39,714 nt of DNA, taken from a virus. Position 1 is the first letter of the stretch; each line of letters opens with the position of its first letter. The stretch covers positions 1 through 39,714 of IMG/VR virus record IMGVR_UViG_3300034190_002502. One strand, given 5' to 3'. Both the position numbers and the translations under genes were made by a program. Positions 30,540 through 39,036 of this stretch are shown here, piece after piece. The notes under the pieces were generated by a model, which did no database searches, had not been told where the DNA came from, and worked only from the letters and a program-made list of their open reading frames with translations.

Positions 30540-30947
30540 ATGACAATTTTAACCCAAGGTACTGTCGTAACCGTTGGAGATGGCGCAGCCTCTACAGCAG
30601 TGATTGGTGGTATTACAGCGATGAGTGGTATTGGAAGTGGCGCGGCTACTGAGATAGATACAACCAATCTCGCATCGACCCGTATGGAGTCAAGATCAGG
30701 CCTAAAAGATAATGGTAGTTTTACCATGGATCTACAACGTGATGAAGATGATGTTGGTCAAGTTGAATTACTAGAAATGATTGACGGAGCTCTTACAAGA
30801 GAGTTTATAATCGTTCTTTCAAGTTCAACATTAAAAACATTAACCTTCGATGGTTATGTTACATCTCTGACAACCGATATAGCGGCAAACGGAATTGTAA
30901 CAGGTCAAGCGACTGTTAAGATCACTGGCCCAGTAGTAAGAAGTTAA
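30540..30947 (+). CDS. Major tail protein (tail tube)
   Basis: A 135-aa protein (TQGTVVTVGDGAASTAVIGG, then EIDTTNLASTRMESRSGLKD and ends TGQATVKITGPV), matching small siphoviral tube proteins. It lies before the G/GT chaperone and tape-measure genes and is followed by a GC-rich hairpin. Confidence 0.88.
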   Translation: MTILTQGTVVTVGDGAASTAVIGGITAMSGIGSGAATEIDTTNLASTRMESRSGLKDNGSFTMDLQRDEDDVGQVELLEMIDGALTREFIIVLSSSTLKTLTFDGYVTSLTTDIAANGIVTGQATVKITGPVVRS

Positions 30948-30954
30948 TCCCAAT

Positions 30955-30976
30955 AGGCGCGGCAACGGTCGCGCTT
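30955..30976 (+). terminator. GC-rich hairpin after the tail-tube gene
   Basis: AGGCGCG (30955-30961), an eight-base loop and CGCGCTT (30970-30976), followed by ACATTTATT. No long U run, so it is an attenuator or mRNA-stabilising structure more likely than a full terminator. Confidence 0.55.
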
Positions 30977-30995
30977 ACATTTATTAGAGGTTCTA

Positions 30996-31337
30996 ATGGC
31001 ACTAAGTAAAAAAGATATTTTGTTAATGGACGATACAGAATATAAAACAATTGAAGTAAAGGCATGGAAGTCACAGAAACTAATAATCAAATCAATGTCA
31101 GCTAAAGAAAAGATTGACTGGATTAAAGAAGTAGAAAATAAAGATGGTGAGTTAAACGCAGCAATTCAACTAATAGTTATATGTTGTGTAGACGATGACC
31201 ACAAACAATTATTTGGTAAAGAAGATATCGAAGCTTTAAAGAATAAGAGTGCCGAGGCATTAAATGAGATATCTGAGCAGTGTTTGATTATATCTGGGAT
31301 ATACGCAGGTGCAGAAGAGGACGCAGCAAAAAACTAA
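30996..31337 (+). CDS. Tail assembly chaperone, G-type (pre-frameshift product)
   Basis: A 113-aa product equal to lambda gpG in role: it coats the tape measure during tube assembly. It ends DAAKN-stop at an in-frame A_AAA_AAC slippery site. A minority of ribosomes shift by -1 to make the 195-aa GT form. Confidence 0.88.
   Translation: MALSKKDILLMDDTEYKTIEVKAWKSQKLIIKSMSAKEKIDWIKEVENKDGELNAAIQLIVICCVDDDHKQLFGKEDIEALKNKSAEALNEISEQCLIISGIYAGAEEDAAKN
31328..31334 (+). promoter_or_regulatory. Programmed -1 frameshift site A_AAA_AAC
   Basis: The zero-frame codons are GCA AAA AAC TAA, so the heptamer A AAA AAC is correctly phased for tandem -1 slippage. It sits immediately before the stop. After slippage, reading continues CTA ATT CGC into the T frame. 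Confidence 0.9.
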
Positions 31338-31582
31338 TTCGCAGCCCTCTCGAATACTTCACTATGGCCTTGTGTGATAGATTAAAGAAGACTCGAGGCG
31401 AGTTATTAAGCAATATGGGCAGTGGTGAATTAACGCAGTGGATGGCTTATATAGGTCTCCAAGACGAAGAATATAGAAAGAAGATAGAAAGGGAAGTAGA
31501 GCACGAACGTCAAGGTGGATTATCTGACGACGAACTCTGCGACGAATTAGAAAGAATGTTTATGGGATTAAGTAATGGCTAA
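31334..31582 (+). CDS. Tail assembly chaperone T domain (reached by -1 frameshift)
   Basis: The -1 frame adds 82 residues starting LIRSPLEYFTMALCDRLKKT, containing ELTQWMAYIGLQDEE, the DUF4035/gpT-type motif. Fused to the 113-aa G part it makes a 195-aa GT protein. In lambda GT recruits the tail-tube protein to the tape measure. The frame overlaps the tape-measure start by eight bases. Confidence 0.87.
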   Translation, partial: LIRSPLEYFTMALCDRLKKTRGELLSNMGSGELTQWMAYIGLQDEEYRKKIEREVEHERQGGLSDDELCDELERMFMGLSNG

Positions 31583-33122
31583 AGCAGGCGATATAGAAAT
31601 AAAGTTAAAGGTAGACACCAAGAAGTTTACCAAAGACATGCAGAAGGCAGAGAAGGCCGCAAAGAAGTTTTCAACTAACACAGATAAAAATGTTAAGAAA
31701 ATGTCATCCTCTGTTAAGGGTAGTTTAATGGCAGTAAAGGGTGCACTAAAAGGGTTAGCCGGCGCATTTGCAGCTTTTCAAGGTGTATCATTTGCTAGAG
31801 ACTTAGTTACAGATATAACAACGTTATCAAGAGAAACTACAGCCTGGTCACGTACTTTGAATATAGGTACTACAGAATTACAAGCTTTTGGTTTAGCAGC
31901 TAGTCAAGTAGGGTTTAGTTCTGAGAAAGTAGCTGATATATTTAAAGATGTTTCAGACAAGCTCGGTGACTTCATAGCCACTGGTGGCGGTGAGGCTAAG
32001 AATGTATTTGAAAGACTAGGGTTATCTATAGAAGATTTAAAAGGTAAAGCACCAGATAAAGCACTTCAGTTAATAGTAGACCAGATGGATAAGTTAAAAG
32101 GCACTGCCAAAGAGCTTAACCAACAAGAGAAGATATTCTTACTCGAAGCAATAGCAAATGATGCAAGTAAGTTAATACCTCTATTAGAGAATAGTGGTGC
32201 AGAACTAGAGAAATTTAAGAAGGTAGCAAAAGCCTCTGGCGCTATATTGTCCCCTAAAGATTTAAAAGCTATAGAGCAATACAGAAAAGAAAGTAAGGTT
32301 ATAGGACTTAAGTGGAAAGGAATTAAGAATACGCTTGCAGTGGCGGTACTTCCAATAATGAAAGGAATGCTCACTGTTGCAGAAGGGTTAGTAAAAGCTT
32401 TCTCAGTATTACCTAAATTAGCCGGTGCATTAGGTACAGCATTAAGTAGACCAACAGCAATTTTGTCAGCTCTTACGGAAGGTTTAGGGGTTAAAGCCCA
32501 AACTGGTGATATAGGTGACTTATTAGCGCCAACTAACACTACAGCAGATAAACAACTTCAACCTGATAGCATTGAAAAGATAATGAGAGGGTTGTTAAAA
32601 GACAGAGCAGCTACAGAAGCAGCGAAGATACAAAAAGAAGCAGCAGACAAACAGAGCCAAGCAGCGGAAGCCCAAAAATCGGCAGCTGAGACAGTTAAGA
32701 AAAGATCTGAAACAGCTATAGGTCAGATGTTAAGTAACAGAGGTAAAGGCGAAGCACAAAGAATACTAGGCCCAGGCCCTAAACAAGCCCAGTCTGACGA
32801 GTTTGATAGAATATTCAGAGACCTAGTTTCTGCTATACAATCAGGTGATGTTAGTGAAAGGTCTAAACAATTCAGTTTAGATATGTTGAATCAAATAGCT
32901 AGTTCACAGAAGACATTCGGTGCAGCTGGTAGTGAGTTAGGTATGGTTAATGCCATAAAAGATTTACAAAACTTTATATCAGGTAAGAAAGATGACCAGA
33001 TTAAAGTAGATATAAAAGTAGATGTTAAACCTAGTGATAAGTTTGATACAGAATTAGAAACGAAGATAGAAAGAATTAACGGTAACAGTTTCGGCGATGC
33101 AGCCGCACAAATAGGACAATAA
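31575..33122 (+). CDS. Tape measure protein
   Basis: A 515-aa protein: basic helical N terminus (KVDTKKFTKDMQKAEKAAKK), an Ala/Gly-rich hydrophobic stretch near residues 50-75, a helical centre with a possible membrane segment (LAVAVLPIMKGMLTVAEGL, about residues 255-273), and a charged helical C terminus. At about 0.15 nm per residue it predicts a tail near 75-80 nm. Position right after G/GT confirms the role. It is short for a siphovirus. Confidence 0.92.
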   Translation: MAKAGDIEIKLKVDTKKFTKDMQKAEKAAKKFSTNTDKNVKKMSSSVKGSLMAVKGALKGLAGAFAAFQGVSFARDLVTDITTLSRETTAWSRTLNIGTTELQAFGLAASQVGFSSEKVADIFKDVSDKLGDFIATGGGEAKNVFERLGLSIEDLKGKAPDKALQLIVDQMDKLKGTAKELNQQEKIFLLEAIANDASKLIPLLENSGAELEKFKKVAKASGAILSPKDLKAIEQYRKESKVIGLKWKGIKNTLAVAVLPIMKGMLTVAEGLVKAFSVLPKLAGALGTALSRPTAILSALTEGLGVKAQTGDIGDLLAPTNTTADKQLQPDSIEKIMRGLLKDRAATEAAKIQKEAADKQSQAAEAQKSAAETVKKRSETAIGQMLSNRGKGEAQRILGPGPKQAQSDEFDRIFRDLVSAIQSGDVSERSKQFSLDMLNQIASSQKTFGAAGSELGMVNAIKDLQNFISGKKDDQIKVDIKVDVKPSDKFDTELETKIERINGNSFGDAAAQIGQ

Positions 33123-33126
33123 AACC

Positions 33127-33747
33127 ATGGCTATAACAGATACATTTGATTTATTTACAGATGACGCATTAACCACAGCACACACTGGTGAGTTATCATT
33201 TACGCATTTCACTGACTTAAGTGATGGGGCTCAAGATACTGTATTGTATCTCGGGTCTGTTGATGCAGCAAGAAAGATCCAAGCCAATAGTAACCCAGGT
33301 GTTGACAACATGACAATCACCCCTACTAATAAACTTGCAGGCTGGGCAACAGCTACAGCTTACATTGTAGGCGATAGAATTGAACCCACCACACCTAACA
33401 CGTTTGTGTATGTTTGTACCACAGCTGGTACCTCACACGCCTCTGTGGAACCTACATGGCCCACAACAGGCATAGGAACCTCCACTGTATCAGACGGTAC
33501 AGCAGTGTGGACACTATTAAGTGAAAGACATGAATTAACAGAAATTAAACTTGCTACAAGTAATGGCGGGTTAACAGCAGCCACCCCAGGTGCAGCCTTA
33601 TCTTTAGGTACTGTAATTAACGGTGGTAATACTAATGATTTCGCTATTCATATCCGTATAACTAATGCAGTAAATAACGTGGCAGATAGCACTGGTAAAC
33701 ATTCTATAGCGTTAGACATCGCAACATTAATAGAGACGGTGCTATAA
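33127..33747 (+). CDS. Tail protein with carbohydrate-binding-like module
   Basis: A 206-aa beta protein. The centre has WATATAYIVGDRIEPTTPNT, then FVYVCTTAGTSHASVEPTWP and TDGTAVWT-like spacing, the W-x-x-x-x-x-Y-x-x-G-D...C-T-x-x-G-x-S...P-x-W-P module seen in many phage tail and virion proteins and likened to chitin-binding modules. It may mediate surface adhesion. Confidence 0.65.
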   Translation: MAITDTFDLFTDDALTTAHTGELSFTHFTDLSDGAQDTVLYLGSVDAARKIQANSNPGVDNMTITPTNKLAGWATATAYIVGDRIEPTTPNTFVYVCTTAGTSHASVEPTWPTTGIGTSTVSDGTAVWTLLSERHELTEIKLATSNGGLTAATPGAALSLGTVINGGNTNDFAIHIRITNAVNNVADSTGKHSIALDIATLIETVL

Positions 33748-33748
33748 T

Positions 33749-34588
33749 ATGACTAGACTATATTCAAACAACTTTAGCACCACTTTAAACGGTGCTATTA
33801 CAAACGTAGCCACATCTATGACACTAACAAGTGTTACTGGGTTTCCAGCAGTTGGTGGAGGAGATACATGTCAGGTAACTATTGATGATGGTAGTAACGT
33901 AGAGATTGTAACAGCCACTGCAATAGCTGGGTCTGTTATAACAATTACACGTGGACAAGAAGGCACTTCTGGTACTGCCTTTGCTGATTTAGATACGGTT
34001 GAAATAAGACTTACAAAAGAAGCTTTCGAGGACGCACTAGGTGCAGATTTAACACCTACTATAGCCGGCCCATTAGATATAAGTGGCTCATATGTTAGTT
34101 TTGGTGGGTCAAGTTCTGCAACACAATACAGCTTAGTAAGTACAGGCGGAGTTCCTGAATTAAAAGGAGCTGCAAACTACAAGTATACATTCACATCAAG
34201 TTCTTTAGTTATGAATGCGGGTACTACATGGTATTCATTAATAATGCACAACTCAAACGGGTTTACTTGTACAACTAATAATACCGTAAGAATCCAAGCA
34301 AATAATAGTGGTGTACAATTTGGCGCAGCAGGCGCAAGAATTCTCACAGTTAAAGACGAAGATGATATGTCTTCAGATAGTGATGTAGATTTAGTCACAC
34401 AACAAAGCGTAAAAGCATATGTAGATGCACAGAAACTTGTATCTTACACAGTTGCAGGCGTACCGTCGGCAGCAACAGCTGGTGCTGGGTCTATGATTTA
34501 TGTATCTGATGAGACAGGTGGTGCTACAATGGCATTTAGTGACGGGACAAACTGGAAAAGATGTTCTGATTTAGCAACAGTTTCGTAG
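33749..34588 (+). CDS. Tail fibre-like protein, C-terminal paralogue of the head-fibre protein
   Basis: A 279-aa protein with an N-terminal beta domain (SVITITRGQEGTSGTAFADL) and a C-terminal half aligned with the 27779-28645 product, ending VSDETGGATMAFSDGTNWKR and CSDLATVS. An extra coiled segment (LVTQQSVKAYVDAQKLV) precedes the tip domain. Probably a trimeric fibre or tail-tip adhesin. Confidence 0.75.
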   Translation: MTRLYSNNFSTTLNGAITNVATSMTLTSVTGFPAVGGGDTCQVTIDDGSNVEIVTATAIAGSVITITRGQEGTSGTAFADLDTVEIRLTKEAFEDALGADLTPTIAGPLDISGSYVSFGGSSSATQYSLVSTGGVPELKGAANYKYTFTSSSLVMNAGTTWYSLIMHNSNGFTCTTNNTVRIQANNSGVQFGAAGARILTVKDEDDMSSDSDVDLVTQQSVKAYVDAQKLVSYTVAGVPSAATAGAGSMIYVSDETGGATMAFSDGTNWKRCSDLATVS

Positions 34589-34600
34589 AGGTAGACAAGT

Positions 34601-36655
34601 ATGGCATTAAACGGCGGAGCAATAAACTCCAGTGCAGTAAACGCGGCAGCTGGTGGATTTGTATCAGCTACCGGATCAGCATCTATAGGTATAGCCCAGA
34701 TAGTAAATGCTCTCGGCACGGCTTCTGTTGGTATAGCAGCTATTGTCGGACAACTATCATCGGCTGTGTCTGTAGGCATAGAACAAGAGGTTACGTTTCA
34801 ACAAACAGGTTCCTTGTCTGTAGGTATTGATCAAACAGTTGTTTCTACAGGTTCTAAATCTCTAGGTATTAATCAATTAGTAGCAGCAGTGAGTGAACCA
34901 ACTACCTTCTTTGGTAGAAATGGTTTTGAACCTCGTGTATATATAGCTAACGAATACATTCCTTTAGCACAGATGCATGGCAAGGTAGAGATTAACTTTA
35001 CTGTAGGTGACGCACCACAGCTTAAATTTATGATTATACCCCCAATAGGCGTGCAAGACGTACGTGGTTATAGAGGTAAGGTTGTACAGTGTTACATACG
35101 TGATTCTGACGGAACTACTAGCGTATACTCTGGTAAGATCAACACACCAGACGTACAAATCATAAACCAAAAGATAGCATTCAATTGCTCAATGGATATC
35201 GAACAAACTGTAAACAACTTCTTTGATAGAACTGCTTTAAATCAGATAGGGTACTATAACAATAAAGTGTTTTCAACACCTAAGACAAAGATGCAGGAAT
35301 TGAAAGATAGAATTAGTACAATACCTAAAGAACTGGTTGTAGATAGAAATGGTATTCCTGATGTAGTAAACATCGCAGCTAAGGGTACAGCAGATTATAC
35401 ATTTACTAATGCAGATGTGCGAAGAAATGACATAGGTATTAAACTTAGTAGTGGGCAAAGATACATCAACCAAATTAATATCAAGATGAGATACTCTTTC
35501 CAAAGACTTCATCATCAAGAACAAGGGTACTCAGCGAATTCGCCCCATACAAATGTATGTCAGTTGTTAACTAATGGATATACAATATTAACTAGACAAC
35601 TAGTTTACTCAGCTGTACAAGGCAGTGGGTGGCCTGTAAAGGGTGAAATACTGTTTGATCCTATCTATGCCTCAGGGTATTATAGTTGCGGTGACGCTAA
35701 TGTAGGGTTTAGTACAATATCATGTACTGGTACAACATCACCAACAGGTGCAGTTAACGACGGTGTAGAGCAGTTAGAATATAATGCATCAGCATGTACT
35801 AACGTAGCAACTTCATTATGTACAGGTGCTTCATGGACAGCTACGAAAAGGTTTGCACAGAACATTAACCAAGAATACACATTAACAGTTAAGGCGCCAC
35901 AGTCACAAACTACATCTGGATTGAAAGAAAGAGATGATACGTTTACATTGTCTGACAAGTTTGAATCAAGGTTATGGGAAGATTACCCAGCATATACAGC
36001 AAGTATACCGTCTGGTACGTCAGTTGCGGGAACTCAGAGTAACAATTTTTGGATTGACGCACAGAGCGAACAGCCTGCACTTAATACATCTTTCGATATT
36101 CTGTTAAATAGAGCTAAATCTGAAATACTTAAGTCTCATAGAGATGACAGGATATCATTTAGAAGAGCACTTATGCCAGCTATATCTTTGAAACATAGTA
36201 TTGAACTAGATACAGATCGTATCGCAGCTACAGGTAAAGTGCATTCATTTACACACGTTATGAATATAGGTACAGGTGAGGGTTATACTAATATTACATT
36301 AGCCCTAAGCCAAAGTGAAGGAAGTGCAACAGATAGCACGCTTACACACCCTACGCAACCTACATCAACACCAGTTTATAACACAGCTAATATTCAGCTA
36401 TCAGGTCACTATGGTGAAGATCCTGCGACAACTAGTGGGTCTGATAAATGGGTTGGTCACATAGCTAATAAGATGATTACAACTACAACAAGTGGTAAAC
36501 CTGACTTGAGAATGACACAATTCCCTGTTAGATTTATATACGACACTCCAGACGTTGCGCCTAACTTAAGAGAGGCTCAAGACCTGACAGCAACTAAGAG
36601 TTATGATGTAGAAATACCAAACGACTCCATGACAATTGACTTTACGGACGGATAA
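34601..36655 (+). CDS. Large tail protein with N-terminal G-S-x-S-V-G-I repeats
   Basis: A 684-aa protein, the largest of the tail-tip region. Residues about 20-100 hold five imperfect repeats (GSASIGIAQIV, GTASVGIAAIV, SAVSVGIEQEV, GSLSVGIDQTV, GSKSLGINQLV). The rest is beta-rich with several Cys around residues 360-410. Position suggests a baseplate hub or tail-tip protein; no J-like protein of usual size exists, so this may take its place. No family is firmly recognised. Confidence 0.7.
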   Translation: MALNGGAINSSAVNAAAGGFVSATGSASIGIAQIVNALGTASVGIAAIVGQLSSAVSVGIEQEVTFQQTGSLSVGIDQTVVSTGSKSLGINQLVAAVSEPTTFFGRNGFEPRVYIANEYIPLAQMHGKVEINFTVGDAPQLKFMIIPPIGVQDVRGYRGKVVQCYIRDSDGTTSVYSGKINTPDVQIINQKIAFNCSMDIEQTVNNFFDRTALNQIGYYNNKVFSTPKTKMQELKDRISTIPKELVVDRNGIPDVVNIAAKGTADYTFTNADVRRNDIGIKLSSGQRYINQINIKMRYSFQRLHHQEQGYSANSPHTNVCQLLTNGYTILTRQLVYSAVQGSGWPVKGEILFDPIYASGYYSCGDANVGFSTISCTGTTSPTGAVNDGVEQLEYNASACTNVATSLCTGASWTATKRFAQNINQEYTLTVKAPQSQTTSGLKERDDTFTLSDKFESRLWEDYPAYTASIPSGTSVAGTQSNNFWIDAQSEQPALNTSFDILLNRAKSEILKSHRDDRISFRRALMPAISLKHSIELDTDRIAATGKVHSFTHVMNIGTGEGYTNITLALSQSEGSATDSTLTHPTQPTSTPVYNTANIQLSGHYGEDPATTSGSDKWVGHIANKMITTTTSGKPDLRMTQFPVRFIYDTPDVAPNLREAQDLTATKSYDVEIPNDSMTIDFTDG

Positions 36656-36657
36656 GA

Positions 36658-37683
36658 ATGAGTGACTTAATAGAAAACATAAGAAGAATATCCAACACCG
36701 CAGAGTTGGAGGCTTTAATAGAGCAGCTACTAAACCAAACACAAGGTATCGAAGAGAAACAACAGATACTAGGTGATAGAAGTGTTGCATATCAAAATTC
36801 AAGTGGAGGTGTTAGTCAAAAGGCTAGCACTCCAGGAACTACCGAAACAGATGATCCAGGTAGTGACGGGTCTAATCCTGAGAATGGAGACGGAGGTGGT
36901 AACGATGACGGTACTGGCGAAGATGGTGACACACAAGACGCTACTAAAGATGAATTAGATTTACAAGACTTACTAGATAACGGCGCTCAGATAGGCGATA
37001 AGATAAATAGTTTGCTTGGTCTCACTGATTGTGGTGGGGGTAATGAAGCTAATATATACCTAGATGGGTATGATAGACCCTATGATTGGGGAGATGCTTA
37101 CGATGAGTATGGTGTAGATGAAGACCCTAGAGAGAGCCAATTCGTACAAGGCACTTGGTACCAATATGCAGGCGTAGGAGCTACAAACTCAACCAACCCT
37201 TATAGCTGTATACAAGCATACCTTCCTACATGGGATAGTTTAGATCCTGGTAATGCTCCACACACAGTTGTTAGTGTAGGTGCTTACGACGAACTAGTGG
37301 ATGGTACAGCTCCAGTGACAGTCAATAGAGCGTCTGGGGATTTCTTAGTATCTGCAACTATATTTAGATCTGGTTGTACTGTGGGAGTGGATGCACATTG
37401 TCCTACAACTGCCCCGACTAATCAAAACCCAGCAGATGGGATACACCAATTAAAGTTTGATGGTGGTCAATTCCAAACATCTACATTTGAAAATGATGCA
37501 GACATCAACGGCCCTTGGGGTCAGAATGATGGAAGTGGTGGGCCTAGTGCTGTTAGCGGATGCGCTAGTGGTGGGGAAACTGTCACAATAGCAGCAACAG
37601 GAAATGGCGAAAGTAGTGTTACATTTGGCAATGGTGATGTATATACTCTTGATGCCACAGGTACAGTTACCGGTGTACCGTAG
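36658..37683 (+). CDS. Tail-tip or virion protein with acidic linker
   Basis: A 341-aa protein: a helical N terminus (NIRRISNTAELEALIEQLLN), an acidic Gly/Asp-rich linker at about residues 60-100, and a beta-rich C terminus with several Cys and low-complexity Gly/Ser. No family is recognised. It is the last gene of the late operon, directly before the bidirectional terminator; receptor binding is possible. Confidence 0.65.
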   Translation: MSDLIENIRRISNTAELEALIEQLLNQTQGIEEKQQILGDRSVAYQNSSGGVSQKASTPGTTETDDPGSDGSNPENGDGGGNDDGTGEDGDTQDATKDELDLQDLLDNGAQIGDKINSLLGLTDCGGGNEANIYLDGYDRPYDWGDAYDEYGVDEDPRESQFVQGTWYQYAGVGATNSTNPYSCIQAYLPTWDSLDPGNAPHTVVSVGAYDELVDGTAPVTVNRASGDFLVSATIFRSGCTVGVDAHCPTTAPTNQNPADGIHQLKFDGGQFQTSTFENDADINGPWGQNDGSGGPSAVSGCASGGETVTIAATGNGESSVTFGNGDVYTLDATGTVTGVP

Positions 37684-37692
37684 ACGAAGAAA

Positions 37693-37715
37693 AAGGGGCG
37701 AAAGCCCCTTCTTTG
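37693..37715. terminator. Bidirectional terminator between late and replication operons
   Basis: AAGGGGC (37693-37699), a GAAA loop, GCCCCTT (37704-37710), flanked by an A-run on the left and CTTTGTTT on the right, so it works as an intrinsic terminator on both strands. It separates the convergent ends of the two long operons. Confidence 0.92.
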
Positions 37716-37716
37716 T

Positions 37717-38583
37717 TTATCCTATTTGACCAATGGTTCCTTTAGCGCTTACAGGTGCTCTACCTGCATATTGTCTACAGTCACCACACTTATAGGTTTG
37801 GTAAGTTGTTTTACCAGCCATCTTATGCTTAACAGGTACGATGTTCTCAGAAGCACAATGTTTACAAGCATGTTTCAAGCTGTTAAACTTAGCTGCATTA
37901 AACTTAGGATCAAAATGTGGTAATAGTTTCTTCCACAAGATACGTGTATCATCTGTATCCTTGGCCCCGTACGTACACATCTTATTAAGAGATGCCTTAC
38001 CCAACTTAAATACTTCAGAAGCTTTCATTTTAAACAAGTGTTTACTTACCTTATTTAATGACTTCGAATCAACTCCTGATGCCTTCAAATCTTGAAGCTC
38101 TTTCATGTTAGATATTTCTACCCAATCACTCATTTGCATACTTACTTTACCACCTACACCCATCTTCTGACTAATGTAGTCTAAGCTTTGGGATGGTAAC
38201 CTAAAGTATCTACGCATATGTCTCTCAAGATCTTCCGTGTACTTCTCCCAACCAGTCATAGCAGGTAAATCACACATCATTCTCATAGCTGTAAGCATCT
38301 TTACGTCAAATCTGTCAGAGTTCTTACCTAGTATGTAGTCAGATTCAAGCACAAGCGCGTCAAACTTCTCAATCATACCCTTAGTACCACCATGCTTGTC
38401 ATATCTAAGCACTTTCACAGGCCCATCGTTAACAGCGTATTGAATACAAATCAACCCCCACATATCATGTGAAGGAAGCATATTCTTGTGTCCTACATAC
38501 TGTGTCCCGGGTTGCCAAAAGAAACACTTCAAAGGGAGAGTCTCAATATCGAAGTAGAGGACGTTTGGTTTTTTAATTTTCAT
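37717..38583 (-). CDS. DnaQ-fold 3'-5' exonuclease with C-terminal zinc ribbon
   Basis: A 288-aa protein. DEDD motifs are YFDIET (about residues 10-15), GKNSDRFD (about 86-93) and YGAKDTDDT (about 206-214), giving a likely active nuclease. After about residue 238 a zinc ribbon follows, CKHC and CGDC about 23 residues apart. The polymerase already has its own proofreading domain, so this enzyme may act in recombination, host-DNA degradation or repair. It is the last gene of the replication operon. Confidence 0.88.
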   Translation of the reverse strand: MKIKKPNVLYFDIETLPLKCFFWQPGTQYVGHKNMLPSHDMWGLICIQYAVNDGPVKVLRYDKHGGTKGMIEKFDALVLESDYILGKNSDRFDVKMLTAMRMMCDLPAMTGWEKYTEDLERHMRRYFRLPSQSLDYISQKMGVGGKVSMQMSDWVEISNMKELQDLKASGVDSKSLNKVSKHLFKMKASEVFKLGKASLNKMCTYGAKDTDDTRILWKKLLPHFDPKFNAAKFNSLKHACKHCASENIVPVKHKMAGKTTYQTYKCGDCRQYAGRAPVSAKGTIGQIG

Positions 38584-38861
38584 AAATCCATATCCTCCAG
38601 TGTAGAGTCTAAATCAACCTCGGCCGGACTCCGATAACTAGGACTCATACGATCGAGAATAGTTAAGATACCGTAATCTGCTACAAGTCTATTTAACGCT
38701 TTCTGGTCATCTTCTTCCTGCTTAACTCTGTTTAGTTCATTAAACTTAGCCATATGCATCTGAGACATCCTAGCTTCAATCCCCTTAACATCCTTAGCCA
38801 CATCAGCAATCAATTCTTTAATATGGTCTAGGTGCTTCATATAATCATCTTTAGTCGTCAT
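38580..38861 (-). CDS. Hypothetical helical protein
   Basis: A 93-aa protein with a coiled-coil N-terminal half (HIKELIADVAKDVKGIEARM) and an acidic end (DLDSTLEDMDL). It overlaps the exonuclease gene by four bases and the upstream gene by eleven. No family is recognised. Confidence 0.7.
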   Translation of the reverse strand: MTTKDDYMKHLDHIKELIADVAKDVKGIEARMSQMHMAKFNELNRVKQEEDDQKALNRLVADYGILTILDRMSPSYRSPAEVDLDSTLEDMDL

Positions 38862-39036
38862 TTTTAGTATCCTTTAACATTTGTAGTATATCAGCCTTGC
38901 TAACTTCCTTAACTGACTTTCTCCAAATCTTCTTGGTTATTTTACCTTCTTCATAGAGCTTTCTTAACTTCTGTTTTATTGCTCTCCGCGCTTCTTTAAT
39001 GTCGCTACTTGTTATCTTTTCCATCAATTCCACCAT
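38851..39036 (-). CDS. Small basic helical protein
   Basis: A 61-aa protein rich in Lys, Arg and Glu (IKEARRAIKQKLRKLYEEGK). ATG 39024 (MEKITSSD) is an alternative start; the longer start overlaps the upstream stop. A nucleic-acid-binding helix is plausible. No family is recognised. Confidence 0.6.
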   Translation of the reverse strand: MVELMEKITSSDIKEARRAIKQKLRKLYEEGKITKKIWRKSVKEVSKADILQMLKDTKNDD

